Assembly (NCBI GenBank): GCA_002401685.1
Contig: NVTU01000045.1
Location: 1 to 47,238 of the forward strand
DNA: 47,238 nucleotides
DNA from: Kordiimonadales bacterium
GTDB lineage: Bacteria > Pseudomonadota > Alphaproteobacteria > Sphingomonadales > Kordiimonadaceae
Direction: 5' to 3'
This document shows positions 1 to 10,600 of this stretch, piece after piece. Both the position numbers and the translations under genes were made by a program. Below the pieces are notes generated by a model, which ran no database searches, had not been told where the DNA came from, and saw nothing but the letters and a program-made list of their open reading frames with translations. Positions within the stretch are counted from its first letter, which is position 1; every line of letters begins with the position of its first letter.

Positions 1-66
1 TTTTTCCTCGGCGTTGATTTTTTATTGGGCGCGGGCATTGAATGGTTGTTAGGTACAGGGGCGTAA
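1..66 (+). CDS. secE: Preprotein translocase subunit SecE, C-terminal end (partial)
   Basis: An open frame runs from the window edge to TAA at 64-66 and gives 21 hydrophobic residues ending in GIEWLLGTGA. This fits the end of the single C-terminal membrane helix of SecE, the small essential subunit of the SecYEG channel. The assignment leans on position: secE directly precedes nusG in most bacteria, and here only one base separates the stop from the nusG start, so the two are probably translationally coupled. The N-terminus lies outside the window. Confidence 0.75.
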   Translation, partial: FFLGVDFLLGAGIEWLLGTGA

Positions 67-67
67 G

Positions 68-604
68 ATGGCTAAATCTCGGTGGTATATTATCCATGCT
101 TATTCCGGTTACGAAGCCAAGGTAGCAGACGCAATTAAAGCGCAGGCGATTTTGCAGGAACTGGACGCACTTGTGGACGACGTTATCGTTCCAACTGAAG
201 AAGTTATTGAAATTCGCAAGGGCAAGAAGGTTACGTCTGAGAAGAAGTTCTTCCCGGGCTATGTGCTGATTAAGATGGTGATGACAGATGATACGTATCA
301 CCTTGTTACTGGGCACGCGAAGGTAACAGGTTTTCTTGGTCAGCAAGGGCGCCCAAGCCCGATTCCAGACGCAGAGGCAGCGCGCATTCTCAACCAGGTT
401 GAGGAAGGTGTTGAGCGCCCACGTCCGAATATCATATTCGAAATTGGCGAAGAAGTTCGTGTTACTGATGGCCCGTTCGCAAGCTTTAACGGTGCAGTTG
501 AAGACGTTGATGAAGAGAAGGCGCGCTTGAAAGTGTCCGTATCCATCTTTGGTCGCGCCACGCCTGTTGAGCTAGAATACAGCCAGGTAGAAAAGATTAC
601 ATAA
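68..604 (+). CDS. nusG: Transcription termination/antitermination protein NusG
   Basis: NusG (178 aa) binds the RNA polymerase clamp, suppresses pausing, and links polymerase to Rho or to ribosomal protein S10. The N-terminal NGN domain opens with SRWYIIHAYSGYEAKVA and contains FFPGYVLIKM near residue 65. The C-terminal KOW domain carries VTDGPFASFNGAVEDVDEEK near residues 132-151. Length and domain order are standard. The ATG lies one base after the secE stop, with an AGGGG-like ribosome site overlapping the end of secE. Confidence 0.97.
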   Translation: MAKSRWYIIHAYSGYEAKVADAIKAQAILQELDALVDDVIVPTEEVIEIRKGKKVTSEKKFFPGYVLIKMVMTDDTYHLVTGHAKVTGFLGQQGRPSPIPDAEAARILNQVEEGVERPRPNIIFEIGEEVRVTDGPFASFNGAVEDVDEEKARLKVSVSIFGRATPVELEYSQVEKIT

Positions 605-716
605 GATTTTGGGGCTTTGCCCCAATTGAGCGCGCGGGAGGCTAGCCATTTGCCGCACCGCGCACCCTAGGGAAGCGAAGTGATTTGCTTCTACTGTTTG
701 AAGAAAGGGATATATA
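605..716 (+). promoter_or_regulatory. Structured nusG-rplK spacer
   Basis: This 112-base spacer holds a tight hairpin just after nusG (TTGGGGC at 609-615 pairing with GCCCCAA at 619-625, loop TTT). A second inverted repeat lies at 673-692 (GAAGC/GCTTC). The hairpin is not followed by a U-run, so it may be an RNA end or processing structure rather than a full terminator. A promoter for the ribosomal genes is expected here from other bacteria but I cannot fix one. Confidence 0.4.
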
Positions 717-1145
717 ATGGCGAAAAAGATTAGTGGTTACCTGAAATTGCAGGTACCAGCTGGTAAAGCAAACCCATCTCCACCAATTGGCCCAGCACTT
801 GGTCAGCGCGGTGTGAACATCATGGAATTTTGTAAAGCCTTTAATGCGCAAACACAGAAGATGGAATCAGGGATGCCAATCCCGACCACTCTGACGATTT
901 ACGCTGATAAGTCTTTCACATTTGAAATTAAGACTGCCCCGGCATCTTATTACCTGAAGAAAGCGGCTGGCGTTAAGTCCGGTGGTGCTACTCCTGGTCG
1001 TGATACTGCTGCTACGGTAACTCGTGCGCAGGTTAAAGAGATCGCTGAATTGAAAATGGTTGACCTGAGTGCCAATGACATCGATGCGGCTATGCTGATC
1101 ATCGAAGGGTCTGCGCGTTCTATGGGCTTTAAGGTGGAAGGTTGA
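717..1145 (+). CDS. rplK: 50S ribosomal protein L11
   Basis: L11 (142 aa) forms the GTPase-associated stalk base on 23S rRNA, contacts elongation factors and is needed for RelA activation. The N-terminal domain is clear: [20 protein letters not shown] followed by [16 protein letters not shown]. The C-terminal rRNA-binding domain includes [14 protein letters not shown]. The length is the family norm. An AAAGGGA ribosome site lies just upstream of the ATG, and rplA follows four bases after the stop, as in the usual L11-L1 pair. Confidence 0.98.
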   Translation: MAKKISGYLKLQVPAGKANPSPPIGPALGQRGVNIMEFCKAFNAQTQKMESGMPIPTTLTIYADKSFTFEIKTAPASYYLKKAAGVKSGGATPGRDTAATVTRAQVKEIAELKMVDLSANDIDAAMLIIEGSARSMGFKVEG

Positions 1146-1149
1146 TCTG

Positions 1150-1845
1150 ATGGCGAAAATTGCAAAAAGAATTAAAAAGAACTGGGACGGCATCGACCGT
1201 GAGAAGCTTTACACTGTAGATGAAGCTGTTGCTGAGTTGAAATCCCGTTCTGCTGTGAAGTTCGATGAAACTATTGAAGTTACAATGAACCTTGGTGTTG
1301 ATCCTCGCCACGCTGACCAGATGGTTCGCGGCGTTGTTTCTTTGCCGCACGGTACTGGTAAAACTCTGCGTGTTGCTGTATTTGCACGCGCTGCCAAAGC
1401 AGACGAAGCCAAAGAAGCTGGTGCTGATATCGTTGGTGCTGAGGACCTGATGGAAGAGATCCAAAAAGGTAACATGAATTTTGACCGTGTGATCGCAACG
1501 CCTGACATGATGGCTGTTGTTGGTCGTCTTGGTAAAGTTCTTGGCCCTAAAGGCCTGATGCCTAACCCGAAGCTTGGTACTGTAACAATGGACGTTAAAG
1601 GCGCTGTTGAAGCAGCGAAAGCTGGCCAGGTTGAATACCGTGTTGAAAAATCCGGGATTATCCACGGCGGTGTTGGTAAAGTAAGCTTCGACGAAGCAGC
1701 GATTGTTGAGAACGCTAAAACGTTCCTGACGGCTGTTATCAAAGCTAAGCCAACCGGTGCTAAAGGCACTTATGTTAAGCGTGTTGGCATGTCTTCTTCA
1801 ATGGGCCCAGGCCTGAAGATCGACGTAGCGTCGCTTAACGGTTAA
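1150..1845 (+). CDS. rplA: 50S ribosomal protein L1
   Basis: L1 (231 aa) forms the mobile stalk that handles deacylated tRNA at the E site. In many bacteria it also represses translation of its own L11-L1 mRNA. The family signature is visible around residues 120-145 ([19 protein letters not shown]), as is [20 protein letters not shown]. The length is standard. It starts four bases after rplK, so the two are co-translated. Confidence 0.98.
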   Translation: MAKIAKRIKKNWDGIDREKLYTVDEAVAELKSRSAVKFDETIEVTMNLGVDPRHADQMVRGVVSLPHGTGKTLRVAVFARAAKADEAKEAGADIVGAEDLMEEIQKGNMNFDRVIATPDMMAVVGRLGKVLGPKGLMPNPKLGTVTMDVKGAVEAAKAGQVEYRVEKSGIIHGGVGKVSFDEAAIVENAKTFLTAVIKAKPTGAKGTYVKRVGMSSSMGPGLKIDVASLNG

Positions 1846-2205
1846 ATGAATTTGCGGCGTGCTTCGGTACGCCGCGATCTCTTGGGCGGCTGTTTTGCCC
1901 GAGATTAGTATCTGTCCGAGATTGCAGGTGTTTTGGTGTGTGTTTCTAGTTTTTTGACCACCAAGACCTAAAAGAAACGATTGTCGCGAAATCGCGGCCT
2001 GCATGAGATGGGGTTTAGGAATTTTTGCTTTCAGGTTTTCTGGGAGCAGAGCTCGCGGTTCCTACAGGACTGGGTGTAACCCATTCTGCGACCCTGGACA
2101 GGGTAGCGTACCATGCGCCTCGGTGAGGCAATTGGTATATGGCTCAATTAACGGAAGCCACGTTTGCCGTAATTTAGGCAGGCTTCCAAATTCGGAGACG
2201 AAAAA
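1846..2205 (+). promoter_or_regulatory. rplA-rplJ spacer with L10-type leader structure
   Basis: These 360 bases have no credible gene. The first part has a strong hairpin with a UUCG loop (1854-1875, nine pairs) and a second weaker one at about 1877-1905; neither has a U-run. The last 140 bases look like a folded leader: a GCCT/AGGC hairpin at 2117-2129, then GGAAGCC (2153-2159) pairing with GGCTTCC (2181-2187) around an inner TGCC/GGCA helix. The second helix ends seven bases before the rplJ ribosome site (GGAG, 2194-2197). In many bacteria the L10-L7/L12 complex binds such a leader to repress rplJL. The match here is by position and shape, not by a model search. Confidence 0.6.
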
Positions 2206-2721
2206 GTGGAAAGAGCCGAAAAGCAGGATCTGGTTGCATCCATGCATGAGACTTTCTCTGCAGCTGCTTCCGTCGTTGTTGTACATTACGACGGTCTAAC
2301 AGTTGCTGAGATGACTGCACTACGTGCAGGCATGCGTGAAGTGGGTGCTACACTAAAGGTGACCAAGAACCGGCTGACTCGTCTTGCGCTTAAAGGTACT
2401 GAATACGAAGGCATTGCTGATCTGTTTACAGGTCCTACCGCCATTGGCTATGCAGACGACGCTGTCGCTGCACCAAAGGCACTTGCCAAGTTCGCAAAGG
2501 GTAACGAAAAACTTCGTATCCTCGGCGGCGGCATGGGGGACACTGTACTTGATCAAGCAGGTATTAAAGTCATGGCTTCTCTGCCATCCCTTGATGAACT
2601 TCGCGGCAAGCTTGTGGGTCTCCTACAAGCTCCTGCCCAGAAGCTCGCATCGGTTACGCAGGCACCAGCTGGACAATTGGCCCGAGTATTTGGCGCTTAT
2701 GGCGACAAAGACGCAGCTTAA
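2206..2721 (+). CDS. rplJ: 50S ribosomal protein L10
   Basis: L10 (171 aa) anchors the L7/L12 dimers on the ribosomal stalk. The protein starts MERAEKQDLVASMHETF and has VVVHYDGLTVAEMTALR and KVTKNRLTRLAL in the rRNA-binding N-terminal half. The C-terminal helix that carries L7/L12 ends in FGAYGDKDAA. The start is GTG at 2206, preceded by GGAG at a good distance, and the first residues match the alphaproteobacterial L10 pattern. It is probably autoregulated through the upstream leader. Confidence 0.97.
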   Translation: MERAEKQDLVASMHETFSAAASVVVVHYDGLTVAEMTALRAGMREVGATLKVTKNRLTRLALKGTEYEGIADLFTGPTAIGYADDAVAAPKALAKFAKGNEKLRILGGGMGDTVLDQAGIKVMASLPSLDELRGKLVGLLQAPAQKLASVTQAPAGQLARVFGAYGDKDAA

Positions 2722-2828
2722 TCTTAAGAAAAGTATCCAAGGTAGCTATCCGGACTTATGGGGCTGCCTTTCAAATTATGCATACACATGCGGTTCTGTA
2801 GTAGAACCAATATATTGGAGTGAATTAA
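2722..2828 (+). promoter_or_regulatory. Hairpins in the rplJ-rplL spacer
   Basis: Two inverted repeats fill most of this 107-base spacer: AAGGTAGC (2739-2746) with GCTGCCTT (2763-2770), and GGTTCT (2792-2797) with AGAACC (2803-2808). The second lies just before the rplL ribosome site (TTGGAG). They may adjust rplL translation or mRNA stability, since L7/L12 is made in fourfold excess over L10. That role is inference. Confidence 0.4.
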
Positions 2829-3197
2829 ATGGCTGATCTTGCAAAGATTGTTGAAGAACTTTCAAGCCTAACTGTAATGGAAGCTGCTGAGCTTTCTACA
2901 CTACTCGAAGACAAGTGGGGCGTTTCTGCTGCTGCTGCTGTTGCCGTAGCTGGTCCAGCTGCTGCTGCTGAAGTTGCTGAAGTTAAAACTGACTTTGACG
3001 TTGTAATGACTTCTTTCGGTGAGAAGAAAATTACAGTGATTAAAGAAGTTCGCGCTATCACTGGCCTCGGTCTTAAAGAAGCTAAAGAAATGGTTGAAGG
3101 CGTACCTGCAACTGTTAAAGAAGCTGCTCCTAAGGACGAAGCTGAAGAAGTTAAGAAGAAGCTTGAAGCAGCTGGCGCTACGGTTGAACTTAAGTAA
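2829..3197 (+). CDS. rplL: 50S ribosomal protein L7/L12
   Basis: L7/L12 (122 aa) is the multicopy stalk protein that recruits translational GTPases. The N-terminal dimerisation part ([20 protein letters not shown]) is followed by a flexible Ala-rich hinge near residues 36-50. The C-terminal domain has [20 protein letters not shown] and [13 protein letters not shown]. The start is ATG with a GGAG ribosome site. It follows rplJ and precedes rpoB in the classic order. Confidence 0.98.
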   Translation: MADLAKIVEELSSLTVMEAAELSTLLEDKWGVSAAAAVAVAGPAAAAEVAEVKTDFDVVMTSFGEKKITVIKEVRAITGLGLKEAKEMVEGVPATVKEAAPKDEAEEVKKKLEAAGATVELK

Positions 3198-3438
3198 TTT
3201 CTTGAGGGATAACACCTTTGGGTCGGACGCGTTTTTCGCGCCCGGCCTTTCGGCGTCCTAGGGTGCAGGACCAAAAATAAAGCATTTGAGGGCAGGGCTG
3301 AACATGTGTTCGTCCCTTAATAACTTGGATTTTCAGGAGGTTAGGGGCGTTTTCTCTCTCTAAGCTCCACGGCAGCAGCTAACCCGGACGCCTGATCGGC
3401 AGAAGGAAAGGCGCAAATTTAAAGGACGAGGACGAAGT
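3198..3438 (+). promoter_or_regulatory. rplL-rpoB spacer with partial-terminator-like hairpin
   Basis: This 241-base spacer has a large stem (GGACGC at 3225-3230 with GCGTCC at 3253-3258) and an alternative inner CGCG-T5-CGCG hairpin at 3228-3240. In E. coli the same position carries an attenuator and RNase III site that sets the ratio of ribosomal protein to polymerase mRNA. The structure here fits that role but its function is inferred. The rest of the spacer shows nothing I can name apart from the purine-rich AAAGGACGAGGACGAAGT ribosome site before rpoB. Confidence 0.45.
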
Positions 3439-6400
3439 ATGGCGACTTCATTCACCGGTCGTAAGCGTGTTCGCAAGGATTTCGGTACCATTGCCGAAGT
3501 GACACCAATGCCGAACCTTATTGAGGTTCAGCGGCGGTCCTATGACAAATTCTTCAAGGAGCATTGCACCGAAGAAGAACGTTTGGCATCAGGACTTGAG
3601 CGCGTACTCAAATCAGTTTTCCCTATTCAGGATTTCGCGAATACCGCGTCGATTGAATATGTGAAATATGAGCTTGAGAAGCCCAAATTTGACGTAGAAG
3701 AATGTAAGCAGCGTGATATCACGTATGCCGCACCCCTCCGTGCGACGCTTCGTCTGATCGTTTTCGAAGTGGACCCGGAAACAGAAGCCCGGTCCGTTCT
3801 CGATATTAAAGAACAAGATGTTTACATGGGCGACCTGCCGATGATGACAAAGGAAGGTACGTTCGTAGTGAACGGTACCGAGCGTGTTATTGTTTCGCAG
3901 ATGCACAGGTCACCTGGTGTATTCTTTGACCACGACCGCGGAAAAACCCACAGCTCAGGCAAGTTCTTGTTTGCTGCGCGCGTTATTCCTTACCGTGGTT
4001 CATGGCTCGATTTTGAGTTTGATGCAAAAGACATCGTAAATTGTCGTATTGACCGCCGCCGGAAGCTTCCAGCGACGAGCCTACTGTACGCCTTAGGGAT
4101 GACTGCAGAAGAAATTCTCGAGTATTTTTATGAGACCGTCGTTTACAAGCGTGTCAAAGGCGGATGGCGCATGCCATTTGTTGCCGACAGCTGGAAGGGC
4201 CAAAAGCCTCAATACGATTTGATAGATGCTGACTCTGGTGAGGTCGTAGTTGCTGCCGGCAAGAAGATCACACCGCGTCTCGCTAAGAAGATCGTAAAAG
4301 AAGGCTTGAAAGCCATTTTGGTTTCTGACGAACTCGTACTTGGTCGTTTTGTCTCTAAAGACATGATCAACGAGAAAACTGGCGCCATTTATGTGGAAGC
4401 TGGCGACGAGTTGACAGAAGAAAATGTCGAAGTTTTGGCAAACGCTGGCATCGACGAGCTGGAAATGCTTGTTATTGACGGCGTTGCGATTGGCTCGTTT
4501 ATTCGCGATACGCTGAAAGCTGACAAAGTAGAATGTACTGACGGCGCGCTTGCTGAGATTTATAAAGTGATGCGCCCTGGTGAACCACCAACCAAGGAAA
4601 CAGCTGAAGCTCTTTTCTATGGTTTGTTCTTCGACCCTGAGCGTTATGACTTGTCAGACGTTGGCCGTGTGAAGATGAACATGCGTCTTGAGCTTGACTG
4701 TGAAGACACAGTTGGCACGCTACGGAAGGAAGATATCCTTTCAACGCTGCGGACGCTTGTTGAACTTAAAAATGGTCGCGGTGATATCGATGATATCGAT
4801 CACCTTGGTAACCGCCGTGTTCGCTCTGTTGGCGAGCTGATGGAAAACCAGTACCGTATCGGTCTTCTCCGTATGGAGCGTGCCATTCGTGAGCGTATGT
4901 CATCCGTTGATATCGACACAGTGATGCCGCATGACCTGATTAACGCTAAGCCAGTTGTGGCCAGCGTGCGTGAGTTCTTCGGTTCATCTCAGCTGTCACA
5001 GTTTATGGATCAGACCAACCCGCTTTCTGAAATTACACACAAGCGCCGCATGTCAGCGCTTGGCCCTGGTGGATTGACACGAGAGCGTGCTGGTTTTGAA
5101 GTGCGCGACGTTCACCCAACGCACTATGGTCGTATTTGCCCGATTGAAACACCTGAGGGACCAAATATTGGTCTTATCAATTCGCTTGCTACTTATGCGC
5201 AGGTGAATAAATACGGCTTCATTGAAACCCCCTACCGCAAAGTTGTGGACGGCCACGTAACGGACGATGTCGTTTACTTGTCTGCAATGGAAGAAGGTAA
5301 GTTCAAGGTTGCGCAGGCAACTGCTGACATCGACAAAAACAATGATTTTGTTGATGATCTGATTTCATGCCGTCAGGCAGGCGAATACCTGATGTCGGCA
5401 AGTACATCGATTGACTTGATGGACGTCTCACCAAAACAGCTCGTATCTGTTGCGGCGTCTCTTATTCCTTTCTTGGAAAACGATGACTGTAACCGCGCAC
5501 TGATGGGTTCAAACATGCAGCGTCAGGCCGTGCCACTTGTGCGCGCTGAAGCGCCGTTTGTTGGTACTGGTATGGAAAAAGTTGTGGCGTCCGATAGTGG
5601 TGCTGCGATCGCTTCTAAGCGTACAGGTATTGTTGAGCAGGTTGATGCTCGCCGTATCGTTATCCGCGCAACTGAAGATGTTGATCCAGGCAGATCTGGC
5701 GTTGATATCTATACGTTGCAGAAGTTCCAGCGTTCTAACCAGAACACCTGTATTAACCAGCGTCCGCTGGTGAAAGTGGGTGACGTGATCCAGAAAGGCG
5801 ACATCATTTGTGATGGCCCATCGACGGATCTTGGCGAATTGGCGCTTGGCCGGAATGCTCTCGTAGCCTTCATGCCTTGGAACGGATATAACTTCGAGGA
5901 TAGTATCCTTATTTCCGAGCGTATCGTGAAAGAAGATGTCTTTACCTCAATTCACATTGATGAATTTGAAGTAATGGCACGCGATACCAAGCTTGGCCCT
6001 GAAGAAATCACGCGGGATATTCCGAACGTAGGCGAAGAAGGGCTGAAGAGCCTGGACGAAGCTGGCATTGTTTATGTTGGTGCTGAAGTTCATCCTGGTG
6101 ATATTCTTTGTGGTAAAATCACGCCAAAAGGCGAAAGCCCGATGACACCGGAAGAAAAGCTTCTGCGTGCTATCTTTGGTGAGAAAGCCTCTGACGTTCG
6201 TGATACTTCTATGCGCTTGCCGCCAGGTGTTGCCGGTACTGTTGTTGAAGTGCGTGTCTTTAACCGCCACGGTGTGGACAAAGATGAGCGTGCACTGACG
6301 ATTGAGCGTGAAGAAATTGAACGCCTCACGAAAGACCGTGAAGATGAGCGCTCTATCCTTGAACGCAATATCTACGGTCGTTTGACGCCGGTTCTAATTG

Positions 6401-7536
6401 GCAAAACTGTTTCTGCTGGTACCAAGGAACTGAGCAAAGGTACCGTGATCACGGAAGAAGGTCTAGCAGAGCTTCGCCGTATTCAGTGGTGGGACCTGGC
6501 TGTTGATGATGATGCTGCAATGTCTGACATTGAGGCTCTTCGCAAGCAGTTTGATAGCAACCGTGCCCAACTGCAAAGTCGCTTCGATGAGAAAATTGAG
6601 AAGCTTCAGCGCGGTGATGAATTGCCACCTGGCGTTCTGAAGATGGTTAAGGTCTTTGTTGCTGTGAAGCGTAAGCTTCAGCCTGGTGACAAAATGGCTG
6701 GCCGTCACGGCAACAAAGGTGTAATTTCTCGTATTATGCCACAGGAAGATATGCCGCATTTGGATGATGGTACCCCGGTTGACGTGGTGCTTAATCCTCT
6801 CGGTGTGCCGTCACGGATGAACGTGGGGCAGATCCTGGAAACTCACCTTGGGTGGGCGTCTCGTGGTCTTGGTGTTCAGATCGATAAAATGATCGAAGCA
6901 TACAAACACGGTACAGGCTCTGTGGATGACTTCCGCCACAAGTTCAAAGATATTTACGGTGACGAGCAATATAACGATGACATATCTGATCTCGACGATG
7001 ATCAGGTTATGGAACTTGCTGGAAACCTTACGAACGGTGTTCCAATGGGCACGCCAGTGTTCAACGGTGCTGTTGAAGCAGATATTAACGTGATGCTTGA
7101 AAAGGCTGGTCTTGACGAGTCTGGACAGGTTGATCTCTTTGATGGCCGTACCGGTGAGAAGTTCGACCGTAAAGTAACTGTTGGTTACATTTACATGCTC
7201 AAACTTCACCACTTGGTGGATGACAAGATCCACGCCCGTTCGATTGGGCCGTACAGTCTTGTTACCCAGCAGCCACTTGGCGGTAAAGCCCAGTTCGGTG
7301 GTCAGCGTTTCGGTGAGATGGAAGTGTGGGCGCTGCAAGCTTACGGCGCAGCCTATACGCTTCAGGAAATGCTCACGGTTAAGTCTGATGATGTTCAGGG
7401 CCGTTCCAAAGTGTACGAAGCGATCGTACGTGGCGATGACAGCTTCGAAGCAGGTATCCCAGAATCCTTCAACGTACTTATCAAAGAGATGCGTTCTCTT
7501 TGCTTGAACGTTGAGCTGATTTCGGGTGACGACTGA
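3439..7536 (+). CDS. rpoB: DNA-directed RNA polymerase subunit beta
   Basis: RpoB (1365 aa) forms half of the active-site cleft of core RNA polymerase. The rifampicin-binding region reads [20 protein letters not shown] followed by [20 protein letters not shown]. All the positions classically mutated in resistance (the Asp, His and Ser of clusters I) carry the wild-type residue, so the allele looks rifampicin-sensitive. The C-terminal block includes [18 protein letters not shown] and [19 protein letters not shown]. The length fits alphaproteobacteria, slightly longer than E. coli (1342 aa). It is co-transcribed with rpoC. Confidence 0.99.
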   Translation: MATSFTGRKRVRKDFGTIAEVTPMPNLIEVQRRSYDKFFKEHCTEEERLASGLERVLKSVFPIQDFANTASIEYVKYELEKPKFDVEECKQRDITYAAPLRATLRLIVFEVDPETEARSVLDIKEQDVYMGDLPMMTKEGTFVVNGTERVIVSQMHRSPGVFFDHDRGKTHSSGKFLFAARVIPYRGSWLDFEFDAKDIVNCRIDRRRKLPATSLLYALGMTAEEILEYFYETVVYKRVKGGWRMPFVADSWKGQKPQYDLIDADSGEVVVAAGKKITPRLAKKIVKEGLKAILVSDELVLGRFVSKDMINEKTGAIYVEAGDELTEENVEVLANAGIDELEMLVIDGVAIGSFIRDTLKADKVECTDGALAEIYKVMRPGEPPTKETAEALFYGLFFDPERYDLSDVGRVKMNMRLELDCEDTVGTLRKEDILSTLRTLVELKNGRGDIDDIDHLGNRRVRSVGELMENQYRIGLLRMERAIRERMSSVDIDTVMPHDLINAKPVVASVREFFGSSQLSQFMDQTNPLSEITHKRRMSALGPGGLTRERAGFEVRDVHPTHYGRICPIETPEGPNIGLINSLATYAQVNKYGFIETPYRKVVDGHVTDDVVYLSAMEEGKFKVAQATADIDKNNDFVDDLISCRQAGEYLMSASTSIDLMDVSPKQLVSVAASLIPFLENDDCNRALMGSNMQRQAVPLVRAEAPFVGTGMEKVVASDSGAAIASKRTGIVEQVDARRIVIRATEDVDPGRSGVDIYTLQKFQRSNQNTCINQRPLVKVGDVIQKGDIICDGPSTDLGELALGRNALVAFMPWNGYNFEDSILISERIVKEDVFTSIHIDEFEVMARDTKLGPEEITRDIPNVGEEGLKSLDEAGIVYVGAEVHPGDILCGKITPKGESPMTPEEKLLRAIFGEKASDVRDTSMRLPPGVAGTVVEVRVFNRHGVDKDERALTIEREEIERLTKDREDERSILERNIYGRLTPVLIGKTVSAGTKELSKGTVITEEGLAELRRIQWWDLAVDDDAAMSDIEALRKQFDSNRAQLQSRFDEKIEKLQRGDELPPGVLKMVKVFVAVKRKLQPGDKMAGRHGNKGVISRIMPQEDMPHLDDGTPVDVVLNPLGVPSRMNVGQILETHLGWASRGLGVQIDKMIEAYKHGTGSVDDFRHKFKDIYGDEQYNDDISDLDDDQVMELAGNLTNGVPMGTPVFNGAVEADINVMLEKAGLDESGQVDLFDGRTGEKFDRKVTVGYIYMLKLHHLVDDKIHARSIGPYSLVTQQPLGGKAQFGGQRFGEMEVWALQAYGAAYTLQEMLTVKSDDVQGRSKVYEAIVRGDDSFEAGIPESFNVLIKEMRSLCLNVELISGDD

Positions 7537-7666
7537 CGCTAAGCAACTGAGTTTGGTCGGAGGCTAGCCTTCGACCAGCTTGCCTAGCGGCAGGCGATTA
7601 TTTTTGGATGGCGATTGTGGTGCTGATTGAAAATCATGCCCACAGCAACAATTGAGAGAGCCGGAC
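7537..7666 (+). promoter_or_regulatory. rpoB-rpoC spacer with hairpin
   Basis: A nearly perfect inverted repeat at 7554-7577 (TGGTCGGAGGC, loop TA, GCCTTCGACCA) sits 17 bases after the rpoB stop. A second stem near 7580-7596 (GCC..GGC) follows. Neither is followed by a U-run, so transcription probably continues into rpoC. These are likelier RNA processing or stability elements. Confidence 0.4.
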
Positions 7667-10600
7667 ATGAACCAAGAAGTGATGAAATACTTCAACCCGA
7701 ACCAGAAACCAGAGTCGTTTGATCAGATTCAAATCTCGATCGCGTCTCCTGAGCGCATTCGCTCATGGTCTTTTGGTGAGATTAAAAAACCGGAAACCAT
7801 TAACTACCGGACATTCAAGCCTGAGAAAGACGGCCTTTTCTGTGCCCGTATCTTTGGCCCAGTAAAAGATTACGAATGTCTTTGTGGTAAATATAAGCGG
7901 ATGAAATACCGCGGCATTATCTGCGAAAAATGTAGCGTTGAAGTTACACTTTCCAAGGTACGCCGTGAGCGGATGGGCCATATTGATCTCGCAGCTCCTG
8001 TTGCGCATATCTGGTTCCTGAAATCTCTGCCAAGCCGCATTGGCTTGCTTCTCGATATGATGCTCAAAGATCTGGAGCGCGTGCTCTACTTTGAATATTA
8101 CATCGTAATCGAGCCAGGCCTGACGCCGTTGAAGCAGTTCCAGCTTCTGTCGGAAGACGATTTTTTCCGCGCACAAGACGAATACGGTGATGACAGCTTC
8201 ACTGCCGGCATTGGTGCTGAAGCAATCCGTAAACTTCTCCAGACAATTGATTTGGAAAATGAGCGCGAAAAGCTTCTGAAAGATTTGGCTGAGACTAAAT
8301 CTGAGCTGAAGCCTAAGAAGATCATCAAGCGTTTGAAAGTTGTTGAGAGCTTTATCAACAGTGGTAACAAGCCTGAATGGATGATCCTTGAAGTTGTTCC
8401 TGTAATCCCACCAGAGCTGCGCCCGCTTGTGCCGCTTGATGGTGGTCGTTTCGCGACGTCTGATCTGAATGATCTATACCGCCGCGTGATCAACCGGAAC
8501 AACCGCCTGAAGCGTCTTATTGAGCTTCGTGCGCCGGACATTATTATCCGGAACGAGAAGCGCATGCTTCAGGAATCTGTTGATGCACTGTTTGATAACG
8601 GTCGTCGTGGCCGGACTATCACGGGCGCTAACAAGCGTGCTCTGAAATCACTCAGCGACATGCTGAAGGGTAAGCAGGGTCGTTTCCGTCAGAATTTGCT
8701 CGGTAAACGAGTTGATTATTCGGGCCGTTCTGTGATCGTGGTTGGTCCAGAACTGAAGCTGCACCAATGTGGTTTGCCGAAGAAGATGGCGCTTGAGCTT
8801 TTCAAGCCGTTCATCTATTCGCGTCTTGATCGTCAGGGTATCGCAACTACAATTAAAGCTGCGAAGAAACTGGTTGAAAAAGAGCGTCGTGAAGTTTGGG
8901 ATATCCTTGATGAGGTAATCCGTGAGCATCCGATTATGCTTAACCGCGCACCTACGCTTCACCGCTTGGGCATTCAGGCGTTTGAGCCTATTGTGATCGA
9001 AGGTAAGGCTATTCAGCTGCACCCACTTGTTTGTGCTGCCTTCAACGCTGATTTTGACGGTGACCAGATGGCGGTACACGTACCGCTCTCAATTGAAGCT
9101 CAGCTTGAAGCACGCGTGTTGATGATGTCTACAAACAACATCCTCTCACCTGCGAACGGTAAGCCGATTATTGTGCCTTCACAGGATATCGTGCTTGGTC
9201 TCTATTACATGACAACGATGCGCCAAGGCGATACAGGCGAAGGCAAGGCTTTCGCTGATTTCGACGAAGTGCAGTTCGCATTGGACGATGGTTCGATTAC
9301 GCTTCAAACCAAAATCCTTGCCCGCATTAAAGCGGTTGGCGAAGACGGCGAGTATAAAGAGCAGCGTATCGAAACGACCCCTGGTCGCATGCTGCTGTCA
9401 CGCCATCTGCCGATCGACAAAAATGTGCCTTACAGCTTGATAAACCGTCAGCTAACCAAGAAAGAGGTTTCTGAGGTTATTGACGTTGTTTACCGTCACT
9501 GTGGTCAGAAGAAGACTGTGCTCTTCGCTGATGCGATCATGGGTGAAGGCTTCAAACGGGCTTGCGATGCTGGTATCTCCTTCGGCAAGAATGACATGAT
9601 CATTCCTGTGGAAAAAGAGATCATGGTTGGTAAGACAAAAGAGATCGTTAAAGAGTTTGAAGAGCAGTACCAAAATGGTTTGATCACTCAAGGCGAGAAA
9701 TACAATAAAGTTGTAGATGCCTGGTCGCAGTGCGGCGACAAAGTCGCTGATGCGATGATGAAAGGCATGGAGAAGACTTATATTGACGAGAATGGCCGTG
9801 AAAGCGACCTGAACTCGGTATTTATGATGGCTAACTCCGGTGCTCGTGGGTCACCAGCACAGATGAAACAGCTTGCTGGTATGCGTGGTCTGATGGCGAA
9901 GCCTTCTGGTGACATCATCGAGACACCGATCATTTCGAACTTTAAAGAGGGCCTCTCGGTTCTTGAATACTTTAACTCGTCTCACGGTGCTCGTAAGGGT
10001 CTTGCCGATACAGCGCTTAAAACGGCGAACTCAGGGTATTTGACACGCCGCCTCGTAGATGTGTCTCAGGACTGCGTGATCGTCATTGAAGATTGCGGTA
10101 CTGAGGCTGGTATCACTGTCAATGAAGTATCTGACGGCGGTGATGTGCTCGTGCCACTAAGCGAGCGTATCCTTGGTCGTTGTCTTTCTGTTGATGTGAA
10201 CCACCCGATCACTGGTGATCTGTTGTTCCCTGCTGGTGAGCTTCTTGATGAAGTGAAATCAGACGCGATTGAAACGGCTGGGATCGGCGAAGTGAAAATC
10301 CGTTCGGTTCTTACTTGTGAAACGAAGGGCGGCGCTTGCGGCAAATGTTACGGCCGTGATCTAGCCCGCGGTACACCTGTGAACATGGGTGAAGCTGTTG
10401 GTGTTATCGCGGCTCAGTCAATTGGTGAGCCGGGTACTCAGCTTACAATGCGTACATTCCACATTGGTGGTGCTGCGACAGTGAACGCTGAATCGACCAT
10501 CGAAAGTTCTGCAGACGGTAAAGTACGGATAGAAAACCGGAATGTCATCGTCGACAGTAAAGGCCGTAGTGTGGTGATGAGCCGCAATATGGAAGTGATC

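Noticed and set aside
2384..2836. 150-codon frame running from rplJ towards rplL
   Set aside because: Out of frame with rplJ for most of its length and composition unlike a protein gene.
5000..5200. Possible rifampicin-resistance allele of rpoB
   Set aside because: The Asp, His and Ser hot-spot residues are wild type; the small changes seen (such as T for N after DQ) are not known resistance changes.
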